A stretch of 63,140 nt of DNA from Sphingobacteriales bacterium (GTDB lineage Bacteria; Bacteroidota; Bacteroidia; Sphingobacteriales; Sphingobacteriaceae), in assembly GCA_004293485.1 (NCBI GenBank), contig RDYW01000041.1, positions 1-63,140 on the forward strand, read 5' to 3'. The notes beneath the pieces are model-generated. The model worked only from the letters and a program-made list of their open reading frames with translations, had not been told where the DNA came from and made no database searches. Numbering within the stretch: position 1 is the stretch's first letter; every line of letters begins with the position of its first letter. Positions 46,763 through 56,585 of this stretch are shown here, piece by piece. The position numbers were made by a program, and so were the translations under genes.

Positions 46763-48193
46763 TTACTCCACAACGCTTACTTTAATCATATTGGTTGTAC
46801 CTCGTTTTTGTATGGGGATAGATGCCGTATTAATTAAAATTTCGCCAGTCTCGGTTATTCCTGCATCTTTTAAAATTCTATTTACCTCGCTAATGGTATC
46901 GTCGGTGCTATCGTATTTATCAAAATAAAAACCTTTTACACCCCATAATAAGCTAAGGGTGTTTAGTAAATTTTTGCTAGTAGTAAAAATAAAAGTGCCT
47001 GCTTTAGGGCGGTAGCTACTTATTTGAAAAGCGGTATAACCCGAAGTTGTCATTGCTACAATACCTGTTGCATTGGTTTTTTCGGCCAAAAACACTGCCG
47101 AACTGCATACCGCATCGGCCAAATAAGTGGGCGATGAAACATCTAAATCTTTGGTTTTGTAATAATCAAAGGCGTTATCTTCTGCATGGCGAATAATTTT
47201 GTCCATGGTTTCGATAACTATTAACGGGAAATCGCCTACCGATGTTTCGCCACTTAGCATTACAGCATCGGCACCATCTAAAACCGAGTTGGCTACATCG
47301 TTTACTTCGGCCCTAGTTGGGCGTGGCGTTGTTATCATACTTTCGAGCATTTGTGTAGCTACAATTACCGGCTTGGCTGCGGCATTGCATTTGGCGGCAA
47401 TCATTTTTTGCAATACGGGCACTTCTTCTAAAGGCATTTCAACCCCCAAATCGCCTCGGGCTACCATTACCCCGTCGGTTGCTTCAATAATGGCATCAAT
47501 ATTTTCGATAGCCTCGGGTTTTTCTATTTTGGCTATTACCCTAGCCGCTTTTCCTCGGGCAGCAATAATTTGTTTTAATTCGGTAATATCTTCGGCAGTA
47601 CGCACAAACGATAGGCCAATCCACTCTACATCATTATCTAAAGCTAAATGTAGGTTCGATAAATCTTCTTCGGTAAGCGAAGGGATTGAAACTTTGGTGT
47701 TGGGTAAATTTACACCTTTTCGGCTAGTTAATATGCCTCCATGTATAACTTCGCAAAGTACGGTATCAAGCCTGTTGGTTTCTAATACTTTCATTTGAAG
47801 TTTACCATCGTCTAATAAAATAATTTCTCCGGGGTGTACATCTTGTGGAAAAGTATCGTAAGTAATGTATATTTGGTCGTCATCGCCGATGCACTCTTTG
47901 GTAGTAATTTTGATCTGAGAACCGTTTTTTAGCACTATTCCCCCTTCTTTTACCAATCCTATGCGTATTTTAGGTCCTTGTAAATCGGCTAATATACCTA
48001 CATTGGTGTTATATTCTTTATTAATTTCTTTTATGGTATTGATTACGTTTTGATGAACTTGTTGGCTACCGTGTGAAAAATTTAGCCTACACACATCTAC
48101 ACCAGCTTTTATTAATGAGAGCAGTATTTCTTTATTAGACGATGCAGGGCCAAGGGTTGCAACTATTTTGGTTCGTTTATGAGATATTTTCAT
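46763..48193 (-). CDS. pyk: Pyruvate kinase
   Basis: Last step of glycolysis: phosphoenolpyruvate and ADP to pyruvate and ATP. The 476-residue protein has TKIVATLGPASS at the start, NFSHGS, ILADLQGPKIR, the catalytic lysine in VIAKIEKPEA, VARGDLGVE and the MLESM...PTRAEV segment. A TATTTTTG box (48291-48284) lies 91 bases upstream of the ATG and may be its promoter. A 199-residue antisense frame inside it is a shadow. Confidence 0.97.
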   Translation of the reverse strand: MKISHKRTKIVATLGPASSNKEILLSLIKAGVDVCRLNFSHGSQQVHQNVINTIKEINKEYNTNVGILADLQGPKIRIGLVKEGGIVLKNGSQIKITTKECIGDDDQIYITYDTFPQDVHPGEIILLDDGKLQMKVLETNRLDTVLCEVIHGGILTSRKGVNLPNTKVSIPSLTEEDLSNLHLALDNDVEWIGLSFVRTAEDITELKQIIAARGKAARVIAKIEKPEAIENIDAIIEATDGVMVARGDLGVEMPLEEVPVLQKMIAAKCNAAAKPVIVATQMLESMITTPRPTRAEVNDVANSVLDGADAVMLSGETSVGDFPLIVIETMDKIIRHAEDNAFDYYKTKDLDVSSPTYLADAVCSSAVFLAEKTNATGIVAMTTSGYTAFQISSYRPKAGTFIFTTSKNLLNTLSLLWGVKGFYFDKYDSTDDTISEVNRILKDAGITETGEILINTASIPIQKRGTTNMIKVSVVE

Positions 48194-48321
48194 GTTTGTT
48201 TTTTTGCGCTATTGCTGATATTTTGATGTTAGCTAATATAATTTTTTGTATAAAATTTTAATACTATCGGGTTAAATACGTTGCAAAAATAGCTTTTTTA
48301 ATTGCCTTTAGGTAAAAGGAT

Positions 48322-48738
48322 TTAAAAAATTAAATTTTCTTTTGATTTTAAGCTGCTAGGATTAATTTCGATGGCCATTTGTATTTCTTTTATCCGCTTT
48401 AAGCGCTCTAAAATAAATTCCAGCTCTTCTTTATCGCAAAAATGGCGCAATAAAATAAAATAATCTATTTGTTTCATTTCGGGTATTAAATATCCTTCGG
48501 CTCCTTTGTTTGATAAAATGTAGCAATCGGTATCGTTGGTTGATGTACAATAAAATTGCGAAAAATACTTGCTTTTAGTGTTAGGGTAACTTAAACAGTA
48601 ATCTAAAGCCGTTCGTTCGAAATTGGTACTTAAAAATTTATTAATTAAAAAACATAAGCGATAGCCCTTTAAAGGCGATATTATGGCTATCAAACAAAAA
48701 TCTAAGTCGAGTTCGAGTTTTAAAAATTTTTTATTCAA
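48322..48738 (-). CDS. IPExxVDY family protein
   Basis: A 138-residue protein of a small Bacteroidota family named for its conserved motif, here YLIPEMKQIDYFILL near residue 87. Function is unknown. It often lies near acpP, fabF and rnc or pyk, as here, and is divergent from acpP. There is no signal peptide or membrane helix. Confidence 0.85.
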   Translation of the reverse strand: MNKKFLKLELDLDFCLIAIISPLKGYRLCFLINKFLSTNFERTALDYCLSYPNTKSKYFSQFYCTSTNDTDCYILSNKGAEGYLIPEMKQIDYFILLRHFCDKEELEFILERLKRIKEIQMAIEINPSSLKSKENLIF

Positions 48739-48880
48739 AATATTATAAGTTACTTAGATGAATATTCTAAGAATTTAAGCCAAAAATCATTTACAATTAT
48801 AGTAAAACAAAAAGGTTTGATATTTGATAGAATTTATTTTTATTTGCAAATAATTAATTAACCTTAAAATATAGAGTATT

Positions 48881-49117
48881 ATGTCTGATATCGCTTCAAG
48901 AGTAAAAGCAATTATCGTTGAAAAATTAGGTGTTGACGAAAGTGAAGTAACACCAGAAGCTTCGTTTACGAACGACCTTGGTGCCGATTCTTTAGACACC
49001 GTTGAGCTTATTATGGAGTTCGAAAAAGAGTTTAACGTAGCCATCCCTGATGACCAAGCCGAAACCATAAGTACTGTGGGCCAGGCCATCACTTATTTAG
49101 AAAAAAACGTTAAGTAA
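48881..49117 (+). CDS. acpP: Acyl carrier protein
   Basis: A 78-residue acidic carrier of the growing fatty acid chain. The phosphopantetheine serine is S37 in [10 protein letters not shown]. It is followed by fabF and rnc in the order usual for this phylum. It has 20 bases to fabF, so the two are co-transcribed. Confidence 0.98.
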   Translation: MSDIASRVKAIIVEKLGVDESEVTPEASFTNDLGADSLDTVELIMEFEKEFNVAIPDDQAETISTVGQAITYLEKNVK

Positions 49118-49137
49118 GCGTTACATTATCAAATTAA

Positions 49138-50391
49138 ATGGAGCTTAAAAGAGTTGTTGTAACAGGTTTAGGTGCGCTTACTCCTATTGGTAATACTGTT
49201 GAAGAATACTGGAACAGTTTATTAGAAGGGGTAAGCGGTGCCGCTCCTATTACGCGTTTTAATTGCGAAAAATTTAAAACAAAATTTGCCTGCGAAGTAA
49301 AAAACTTTGTACCCGAAAATTTTTTAGATAAAAAAGAAGCCCGAAAACTCGATCCATTTGTGCAATACGCACTAGTGGCTACCGATGAAGCTGTTAAAGA
49401 TGCAGGCCTCGATTTTGCAAACCTAAATACCAACCGCATAGGGGTTATTTGGGGTGCAGGTATTGGTGGCTTAAAAACATTTTTAGATGAGGTAATGAAC
49501 TTTGCCGCTGGAGACGGTACCCCTAGGTTTAACCCATTTTTTATTCCTAAAATGATTATCGATATAGCCCCTGGGCATATATCGATGCGTTATGGCTTGC
49601 GTGGACCCAATTTTTCTTGCGTATCAGCCTGCGCATCATCTACCAATGCTTTGATAGACGCTTTTACTTATATACGTTTAGGCAGAGCCGATATGATTGT
49701 GTCGGGAGGTAGCGAAGCTATATTAAACGAAGCGGGCATTGGCGGTTTTAATGCCATGCATGCTTTATCTACCCGAAACGATGACCCTAAAACGGCCTCT
49801 AGACCTTTTGATTTACATAGAGATGGTTTTGTTGCTGGCGAAGGTGCTGGTGCACTTATTTTAGAAAGCTTAGAACATGCAAAAGCCCGTGGAGCAAAAA
49901 TTTATGCCGAAATTGTGGGCGGCGGCATGAGTGCCGATGCAAACCACATAACCGCCCCTCACCCCGAAGGCTTAGGTGCAAAATTAGTTATGCAATCGGC
50001 CTTAGATGATGCTGGATTAACTACTGCCGATATTGATTATATTAACGTACATGGTACATCAACCCCATTAGGCGATATCAGCGAAACAAAAGCTATTGTT
50101 GATTTATTTGGTGAAGATGCTTACCGTTTAAACATTAGCTCAACAAAATCAATGACGGGGCATTTGCTAGGTGCTGCAGGTGCTATCGAATCTATTGCTT
50201 GTATTTTGGCTATTAAAAACGGTATTGTACCTCCTACTATTAATCATTTTACGGATGATTTATCTTTCGACCCTAAGTTAAATTTTACTTTTAACAAAGC
50301 TCAAAAGCGAAATATTGATGCTGCATTAAGTAATACTTTTGGTTTTGGTGGCCATAATGCCTCGGTAATTTTTAAAAAATACGAAGCCTAA
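49138..50391 (+). CDS. fabF: Beta-ketoacyl-ACP synthase II
   Basis: Condensing enzyme of fatty acid elongation. The 417-residue protein has the active cysteine in SACASSTNAL, the two histidines in VHGTSTPLGD and TGHLLGAAG, and the C-terminal NTFGFGGHNAS loop. It follows acpP closely. An antisense frame at its start is a shadow. Confidence 0.98.
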   Translation: MELKRVVVTGLGALTPIGNTVEEYWNSLLEGVSGAAPITRFNCEKFKTKFACEVKNFVPENFLDKKEARKLDPFVQYALVATDEAVKDAGLDFANLNTNRIGVIWGAGIGGLKTFLDEVMNFAAGDGTPRFNPFFIPKMIIDIAPGHISMRYGLRGPNFSCVSACASSTNALIDAFTYIRLGRADMIVSGGSEAILNEAGIGGFNAMHALSTRNDDPKTASRPFDLHRDGFVAGEGAGALILESLEHAKARGAKIYAEIVGGGMSADANHITAPHPEGLGAKLVMQSALDDAGLTTADIDYINVHGTSTPLGDISETKAIVDLFGEDAYRLNISSTKSMTGHLLGAAGAIESIACILAIKNGIVPPTINHFTDDLSFDPKLNFTFNKAQKRNIDAALSNTFGFGGHNASVIFKKYEA

Positions 50392-50452
50392 AGTATAATC
50401 AGCTACACAAAAAAAAGGTTTTGCTTATTTAAAATATATCATTATTCATCGA

Positions 50453-51181
50453 ATGCCATTTTCGAGTTTATACAACTTATATTTTTCGCCCGAGCGTAAA
50501 TTTGTACAATCCTTAAATAATATTTTAGGTTTTGTGCCAAGTAATTTGGCGCTTTACCGCTTGGCATTTAGGCATAAATCGAAATCGCTTACCGTAAAAA
50601 AAGGCACAAAAAGTAGTAACGAACGTTTAGAGTTTTTGGGTGATGCTGTTTTGGGTGCTGTAATAGCCGAAATATTGTTTAAAATGTACCCTTACAAAGA
50701 AGAAGGCTTTTTAACCGAAATGCGCTCTAAAATAGTGAGTAGGGTAAATTTAAACCAATTGGCCCGAAAATTAGGTTTCGATAAATTAATTGATTTTGAT
50801 AGCCGAAGTATAAATATTGCCCCAAAGCATAGCTCATTATTGGGAGATGCCTTCGAATCTTTAATAGGAGCTATTTATTTAGATAAAGGCTATAATTTTA
50901 CTAAAAACTTTTTAGACCAACGCATTGTAAAGCCTCATATAGATATACTTACCCTCGAACTTACCGAAACAAATTTTAAAAGCAAATTGATTGAATGGGG
51001 GCAGAGGCAAAATAAAGAAATACAATTTGAACCTATTAACAATGCCCAAGGCGAAAACGAAAAACTATTTACCGTACAGGTATTGGTAAATGGCGAAATT
51101 ATTACGCAAGCACTTGATTATAGCAAAAAAAATGCCGAAAAATTAGCCGCCGAAAAAGCTTGTTTGCAACTTGCTATTTAG
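50453..51181 (+). CDS. rnc: Ribonuclease III
   Basis: Cuts double-stranded RNA in rRNA maturation and regulation. The 242-residue protein has the catalytic signature NERLEFLGDAVLG, the second acidic site in LLGDAFESLIGAIYLD, and a C-terminal double-stranded RNA-binding domain (about 170-240). Its 3' end overlaps the converging secreted gene by eight bases. Confidence 0.97.
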   Translation: MPFSSLYNLYFSPERKFVQSLNNILGFVPSNLALYRLAFRHKSKSLTVKKGTKSSNERLEFLGDAVLGAVIAEILFKMYPYKEEGFLTEMRSKIVSRVNLNQLARKLGFDKLIDFDSRSINIAPKHSSLLGDAFESLIGAIYLDKGYNFTKNFLDQRIVKPHIDILTLELTETNFKSKLIEWGQRQNKEIQFEPINNAQGENEKLFTVQVLVNGEIITQALDYSKKNAEKLAAEKACLQLAI

Positions 51182-51866
51182 TTTTTTGATATTTTTTAAA
51201 TTCTTTTTTGATATAGTTTATCGCATCGTAATCGTTCCAATATTTTACTACTTCGTATTTAGGGCGGTGTAAATACATAAATTCGGCTATTTCAGTATCT
51301 TTTATTGGCGTATTGTTTTTAATTAAATTAATATTAAAACGCCTATCTACTACAGTTTCGGCATTTTCGCGAGCTATATATCGCGAAAAATTTCGGGCAT
51401 TTTTAGCATCGCCACCTAATAAATTGTTTAGGGCTGTAAGTGGGCTAAAAATATACATTAAAAAAGGCGTTTTACCATTGTTATACACTCCTTTAGCTCG
51501 GTATCCATCCAATATTTCTAACTGTTCTTGCCTTATCGATTTGCCTTTTACCACTACCTCTTCAAGCTTTAAGGCAAGTTTTAAGTACACAATTATATTT
51601 TGTTTTTTGGCTATTATTTTTGTGCTTTCTTGGTAATTGCTTTTGCTTAAAATAATTGTATCGCCTACTGCAGTAGGTAGCGAAAATGTGCCAAATTCGT
51701 CGCTAAGGCTGGTAAAATTTTTGGTTTTGTTATAAACAGTTGCTTTCGAAATTCTTTCGGTACCACCCAATTGAAAAATGATACCTTTTAATTCAAATGT
51801 CTCTTGAGCCTCAGCTTTTGTATGTAAAAACAAAATTAAACAAATCGAGTAAGCCCAAAATTTCAT
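51174..51866 (-). CDS. Secreted protein with carboxypeptidase-regulatory-like domain
   Basis: A 230-residue exported protein with a signal peptide (about 1-20) and a CarboxypepD_reg-like beta-sandwich at about 25-105 (SLSDEFGTFSLPTAVGDTI). The C-terminal half, about 110-230, is basic and shared by many Bacteroidota proteins of unknown role (GDAKNARNFSRYIAREN). It overlaps rnc tail to tail. Function is unknown. Confidence 0.8.
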   Translation of the reverse strand: MKFWAYSICLILFLHTKAEAQETFELKGIIFQLGGTERISKATVYNKTKNFTSLSDEFGTFSLPTAVGDTIILSKSNYQESTKIIAKKQNIIVYLKLALKLEEVVVKGKSIRQEQLEILDGYRAKGVYNNGKTPFLMYIFSPLTALNNLLGGDAKNARNFSRYIARENAETVVDRRFNINLIKNNTPIKDTEIAEFMYLHRPKYEVVKYWNDYDAINYIKKEFKKYQKTK

Positions 51867-52049
51867 CAGTTGTGCTATTATTAATTATTTATGCTGAAAT
51901 GATTGCTTTTTAGAATAGAAAACAGGAACAAAAAAAATATATCAGGATAATTTCAAATTATTGCTTCATTTTAAATACTTGTAATGTAAGCATTTCGGCT
52001 AACAAGTTTTGTAAAATATTTTAAAAAGTAGTTAATGCATTTGCATTAA

Positions 52050-52652
52050 TTACTCCTCCACAATTTCGCTGTTGAGCGATGCTTCGGGTTTTACTTCCTC
52101 TTTAAAATATCGTTTTTGGTACAATAAAATAAACAATACACCAATAGAAATTGAGGCATCGGCGAGGTTAAACACGGGCCTAAAAAATATAAACTCTTCG
52201 CCTGCCCAAAGCGGAAACCATGCGGGGTAATGGCCTTCTATTAGTGGGAAATACAGCATATCTACCACACGGCCGTGAAACAGTTTTTCGTAACCGTAAA
52301 TTAAACCGTAAGCCACCGAATCAATAATATTACCCAATGCACCTGCAAAAATAAAGGCTACATTTAATATTAAACCACGGTTATATTTGTTTTTAATAAG
52401 ATGAATTAAACCGTAGCCTATGCCACCAACGGCAATAATACGGAAAACAGAAAGTGCTAGTTTGCCCCACTCGCCGCCAAACTCCATACCAAAAGCCATA
52501 CCGTTGTTTTCGGTAAAATGTATAATAAACCAGTTGCCTAGTACATTAAACTCTTGCCCTAAATACATATTGGTTTTAACCCAGGTTTTAAATACTTGGT
52601 CTAAAATCAGGATAGTTATAATAGCAATTAGTGGCTTGGTATAACCCTTCAT
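52050..52652 (-). CDS. lspA: Signal peptidase II (lipoprotein)
   Basis: Inner-membrane aspartyl protease that removes the signal peptide of lipoproteins. At 200 residues it has four helices, with the catalytic aspartates in GNIIDSVAYG and FNLADASISIG and the conserved FTENNGMAFG loop. An inserted segment between about 120 and 145 (EKLFHGRVVDMLYFPL...) is typical of Bacteroidota forms. It follows the dksA-like gene by one base. Confidence 0.95.
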   Translation of the reverse strand: MKGYTKPLIAIITILILDQVFKTWVKTNMYLGQEFNVLGNWFIIHFTENNGMAFGMEFGGEWGKLALSVFRIIAVGGIGYGLIHLIKNKYNRGLILNVAFIFAGALGNIIDSVAYGLIYGYEKLFHGRVVDMLYFPLIEGHYPAWFPLWAGEEFIFFRPVFNLADASISIGVLFILLYQKRYFKEEVKPEASLNSEIVEE

Positions 52653-52653
52653 T

Positions 52654-53037
52654 TTAGTATTGTTTTAACTTGGCTTCCATACTTAAAGTGGCGTGTGGCA
52701 CAGCCCTTAAACGTTCTTTAGGTATTAATTTACCCGTTTCGCGGCATATACCATACGTTTTATTTTCTATACGTACCAATGCCGACTCTAAACTTTCGAT
52801 AAACTTTTTTTGGCGGGCTGCCAATTGGTTTAACTGTTCTTTTTCTAACGTTGCCGAGCCATCTTCAAGCGTTTTATATGTACCCGCCGTATCGTCGGTA
52901 CCGTTAGCATTGGGGTTACTCATTGATTTTGCCAGCGACAATAATTCTTCTTGTGCGCTTTTTAGTTTTTCGGCTATTAAGGTTTTAAACTCTTGTAAAT
53001 CAGTATCGGTATATCGGTTTATTGCCTTGCTTTCCAT
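52654..53037 (-). CDS. TraR/DksA family protein with reduced zinc finger
   Basis: A 127-residue protein with a helical hairpin and a TraR/DksA C-terminal region reading YGICRETGKLIPKERLRAVP. Only one cysteine of the usual C4 zinc finger is present. I recall this reduced form from other Bacteroidota. DksA-type proteins bind RNA polymerase through its secondary channel and modify initiation. It lies between ileS (5 bases) and lspA (1 base) in one transcript. Confidence 0.88.
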   Translation of the reverse strand: MESKAINRYTDTDLQEFKTLIAEKLKSAQEELLSLAKSMSNPNANGTDDTAGTYKTLEDGSATLEKEQLNQLAARQKKFIESLESALVRIENKTYGICRETGKLIPKERLRAVPHATLSMEAKLKQY

Positions 53038-53042
53038 TCTTT

Positions 53043-56000
53043 TTAATCTTTTTGTATTGCTATTAGTAATTGTGTTTCTTGTATTTCTATGTTGCTGCCT
53101 ATGCTTAAATTTTCGGCTAAAATAAGGCTATTTGCCAAAGTTTCGGCGCAAATATAAGATAAATTTTCAGCCACCGATTGTGCAATTAAAGGATGGTTTT
53201 GTAATTGCACTTTTATCTTATCGGTAACTTCTAAGCCCATATCTTTCCGTAGGTTTTGTATGCGGTTTATTACCTCACGGGCAATACCTTCGCTTTTTAA
53301 CTCGGCGGTAAGTGTAACATCTAAAGCCACCGTTAGCTTGCCTAGGTTGGCTACTTGCCAGCCGGGTACATCTTCGGCAATAATTTCTACATCTTCGGCT
53401 TCGATAATATAAGCGGTATTTGCAATAGCTACGTTGCCGTTTTGTGTTAAAGTTTCTATTTGCTGCTGGCTAAAATTTGCAATAGCTTCCGATACCAGCT
53501 TCATATCTTTACCTACTTTTTTACCCAAAGATTTAAAGTTTGCCTTGATTTTCTTTTTTATAAAACCGCTGGTATCGGCAATAAACTCAATTTGCTTGAT
53601 GTTTGTTTCGGATAAAATGAGTTCTTTTACCCGCTGTGCTTTAGCCTCAAAAGTGTTATCTAACACGGGCAATAATATTTTACCCAATGGCTGCCTTACG
53701 TTTATGCCTACTTTTTTGCGTAACGATAATACCATTGATGATATATTTTGCGCCAAAGCCATTCGTTCTTCTAAATCAATATCCACCAAATTAGCGTTAT
53801 ACGCTGGAAAATTAGTAAGGTGTACCGACTCTTGATTTTCTTTTTTGGTTACCGAGTTTAAATCGTTAAACAACCTATCGGCAAAAAAGGGCGCAATAGG
53901 GCTCATTAATTTGGCTACTGTAATTAAGCAAGTGTAAAGCGTTTGGTAGGCCGATAGTTTATCGTTATTGCCCGCTACATCGGTTTTCCAAAAACGACGG
54001 CGACTAAGCCTTACAAACCAGTTGCTTAAATGCTCATCTACAAAGTTTTGTATGGCTCGGGCGGCTTTGGTGGGTTCAAAATCTTCGTAAAAACCATCTA
54101 CTTGTTGGGTTAAGGTGTTTAGTAAAGATAATACCCAACGGTCTATTTCGGGGCGTTGGTTGCTTTCTACATCCGCCCCAGCGTAATCAAATTTATCGAT
54201 ATTGGCGTAAAGCGTAAAAAAAGCGTAGGTGTTATAAAGCGTACCAAAAAATTTACGCCGAACTTCATCCAAGCCATCCAAATTAAATTTTAGGTTATCC
54301 CAGGGCGATGCATTGCTAATCATATACCATCGGGTGGCATCGGCTCCATAAGTTTCTATAGTGGCAAAAGGGTCCACGGTGTTGCCCAATCGTTTCGACA
54401 TTTTATTGCCGTTTTTATCCAGCACCAAACCGTTTGATACCACGTTTTTAAACGCCACACCATCGGTTAACATTACCGCTATGGCGTGAAGTGTGAAAAA
54501 CCAACCACGGGTTTGGTCCACGCCTTCGGCAATAAAATCGGCAGGGAAAGCGGTTGTAAAGCCATCGCCGAAAGGCAAATTAGGGTTGGCGGCATTTTTA
54601 TTTAAACCCCATTGTGCGTAAGGCATTGCGCCGCTATCAAACCAAACATCAATTAAATCGGGTTCACGGAACATTTTTTTGCCTTGGGGCGATACCAAAA
54701 ATACATCATCAACAAAAGGGCGGTGCAAATCTTGCAGGCGGAAACCTTGGGGCATAAATCCCGCCGCAGCGGCTTTATCAATTTCTTGATTTAGCTGTTC
54801 GATGCTGCCAATGCAAATTTCTTCGCTGCTATCGGCAGTGCGCCAAATAGGCAAAGGAGTACCCCAATAGCGTGACCGAGATAAATTCCAGTCCACCAAG
54901 TTTTCTAACCAATTGCCAAACCTACCTGTGCCTGTGCTTTCGGGTTTCCAGTTTATGGTTTTGTTAAGCTCCACCATGCGTTGTTTTACGGCGGTAGTTT
55001 TTATAAACCAACTATCTAGCGGATAGTACAATACAGGTTTATCAGTTCGCCAGCAATGTGGGTAACTGTGTTCGTATTTTTTAACGTCAAAGGCTTTGTT
55101 ATCTTCTTTAAGTTTTATGGCAATTAAAACATCGGTAGGTTTAAAGTCGGGTGCTTTGCGTTCTTCATCGCTATAATATTCTTCTTTTACGTATCGGCCA
55201 GCAAAATCGGTAACTTCGGCTACAAATTTTCCTTGCTTATTTACCAGCGGAAATTCGTTTCCTTTTTCATCAAAAATCATTACCGATGGTACGTTGTTTT
55301 CTTTGGCTGCCCTAAAATCATCGGCACCAAAAACCGAAGCAATATGTACCACACCAGCTCCATCGTCGGTAGTTACAAAATCGGCTGCTATAATACGGAA
55401 AGCGTTTTCGAGTAAATTATCGTTGGTAACATAAGGCATTAACTGGTGGTAGCGTAAACCCACCAAATCGTCGCCAGTAAATTCGGCTACAATTTGCCAC
55501 GGCGTAGCACCTTTGGGGTTATCGGCGTAAGCCTTAAAATCGCCATTTTCTTGCTCGGCTTTAAAATGTTTGGCTACTAAGTTTTTGGCCAATACCACGC
55601 TAACAGGCTTAAATGTATATTGGTTAACAGTTTTTATTTTAACGTAGGTAATTTTTTTGCCTACGGCTAGGGCGCAGTTCGATGGTAAAGTCCAAGGAGT
55701 TGTAGTCCAAGCTAAAATGGCGGTATCTTCGGCATCATTATCAAATAAAACCGAAATTAAAGGGTGGTTTTGGTTTTTAACAGGCCTAAATTGTGCCACT
55801 ATCGAAGTATCTTTTACATCTCGGTAGGTGCCGGGTTGGTTAAGTTCGTGAGAGCTTAAACCCGTACCTGCGGCTGGCGAATAGGGCTGTACGGTGTAAC
55901 CTTTATACAATAAATTTTTGGTGTATAATTGCTGTAAAATCCACCAAAGGGTTTCAATATATTCGTTTTTATAGGTGATGTATGGGTTTTCTAAATCAAC

Positions 56001-56423
56001 CCAGTAGCCCATTTTTTGGGTTAAATTGTTCCACACATCGGTATATTTCATTACCTCTTTGCGGCAAGCATCGTTATAATCTTGTACCGAAATTTTTTTG
56101 CCAATATCCTCTTTGGTAATGCCCAAAGCTTTTTCAACGGCAAGTTCAATGGGCAAACCGTGGGTATCCCAACCGCCTTTACGCTTAACTTGATAGCCTT
56201 TTAGGGTTTTGTAACGGCAAAAAATATCTTTTATCCCTCGGCTCATTACGTGGTGAATGCCCGGCATACCGTTGGCACTTGGCGGCCCTTCGTAAAAAGT
56301 ATAAGGGTTTGTGGCGGGCCTATTGGTGATGCTTTTTTCGAAAATTTGATTTTGCTGCCAACTTTCTAACACCTCTTTGCCAATTTCCGATAAATTTAAC
56401 TGCTTATATTCTTTATACATCAA
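53043..56423 (-). CDS. ileS: Isoleucine--tRNA ligase (IleRS2-like)
   Basis: Class I synthetase charging tRNA-Ile, with an editing domain in the middle. The 1126-residue length and the PSANGMPGIHHVMSRG start mark the eukaryote-like IleRS2 group. The class I signature, normally HxGH, reads GIHH at residues 55-58. The second signature, KMSKR, is intact in NKMSKRLGN. Forms with this swapped motif are reported to be very resistant to mupirocin; that is knowledge of the family, not shown here. It has a consensus promoter and heads an operon with the dksA-like gene and lspA. Confidence 0.96.
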   Translation of the reverse strand: MMYKEYKQLNLSEIGKEVLESWQQNQIFEKSITNRPATNPYTFYEGPPSANGMPGIHHVMSRGIKDIFCRYKTLKGYQVKRKGGWDTHGLPIELAVEKALGITKEDIGKKISVQDYNDACRKEVMKYTDVWNNLTQKMGYWVDLENPYITYKNEYIETLWWILQQLYTKNLLYKGYTVQPYSPAAGTGLSSHELNQPGTYRDVKDTSIVAQFRPVKNQNHPLISVLFDNDAEDTAILAWTTTPWTLPSNCALAVGKKITYVKIKTVNQYTFKPVSVVLAKNLVAKHFKAEQENGDFKAYADNPKGATPWQIVAEFTGDDLVGLRYHQLMPYVTNDNLLENAFRIIAADFVTTDDGAGVVHIASVFGADDFRAAKENNVPSVMIFDEKGNEFPLVNKQGKFVAEVTDFAGRYVKEEYYSDEERKAPDFKPTDVLIAIKLKEDNKAFDVKKYEHSYPHCWRTDKPVLYYPLDSWFIKTTAVKQRMVELNKTINWKPESTGTGRFGNWLENLVDWNLSRSRYWGTPLPIWRTADSSEEICIGSIEQLNQEIDKAAAAGFMPQGFRLQDLHRPFVDDVFLVSPQGKKMFREPDLIDVWFDSGAMPYAQWGLNKNAANPNLPFGDGFTTAFPADFIAEGVDQTRGWFFTLHAIAVMLTDGVAFKNVVSNGLVLDKNGNKMSKRLGNTVDPFATIETYGADATRWYMISNASPWDNLKFNLDGLDEVRRKFFGTLYNTYAFFTLYANIDKFDYAGADVESNQRPEIDRWVLSLLNTLTQQVDGFYEDFEPTKAARAIQNFVDEHLSNWFVRLSRRRFWKTDVAGNNDKLSAYQTLYTCLITVAKLMSPIAPFFADRLFNDLNSVTKKENQESVHLTNFPAYNANLVDIDLEERMALAQNISSMVLSLRKKVGINVRQPLGKILLPVLDNTFEAKAQRVKELILSETNIKQIEFIADTSGFIKKKIKANFKSLGKKVGKDMKLVSEAIANFSQQQIETLTQNGNVAIANTAYIIEAEDVEIIAEDVPGWQVANLGKLTVALDVTLTAELKSEGIAREVINRIQNLRKDMGLEVTDKIKVQLQNHPLIAQSVAENLSYICAETLANSLILAENLSIGSNIEIQETQLLIAIQKD

Positions 56424-56449
56424 CGTTTTATATCCTGCTTTATAATTTG

Positions 56450-56457
56450 CAAAGATA
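56450..56457 (-). promoter_or_regulatory. -7 box of ileS (TATCTTTG)
   Basis: TATCTTTG on the minus strand matches TAnnTTTG and lies 26 bases before the ileS ATG. The -33 position reads TTTT, one base from TTTG. Confidence 0.65.
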
Positions 56458-56549
56458 GGAATTAGGGCTTAAAAAGAAAACTGTATTTGTTGTTGATTTT
56501 GATTATTAAAAAAGGGGAATATGGTGGGGATTTTTGATTGCGGATTGTG

Positions 56550-56585
56550 TTAAAATATATTGGTATCCACAAATATGTTTTTCAT
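56550..56585 (-). pseudogene. Stub of a PIN-domain toxin gene
   Basis: The frame starts at an ATG overlapping the antitoxin stop by four bases (ATGA) and reads MKNIFVDTNIF, then stops at TAA. KNIFVDTNIF is the standard start of a PIN ribonuclease, with its first catalytic Asp. The remaining 120 or so residues are absent. I see no continuation in the other frames before ileS. Confidence 0.7.

Noticed and set aside
47199..47798. 199-codon frame opposite pyk
   Set aside because: Antisense shadow of a conserved gene with no family features.
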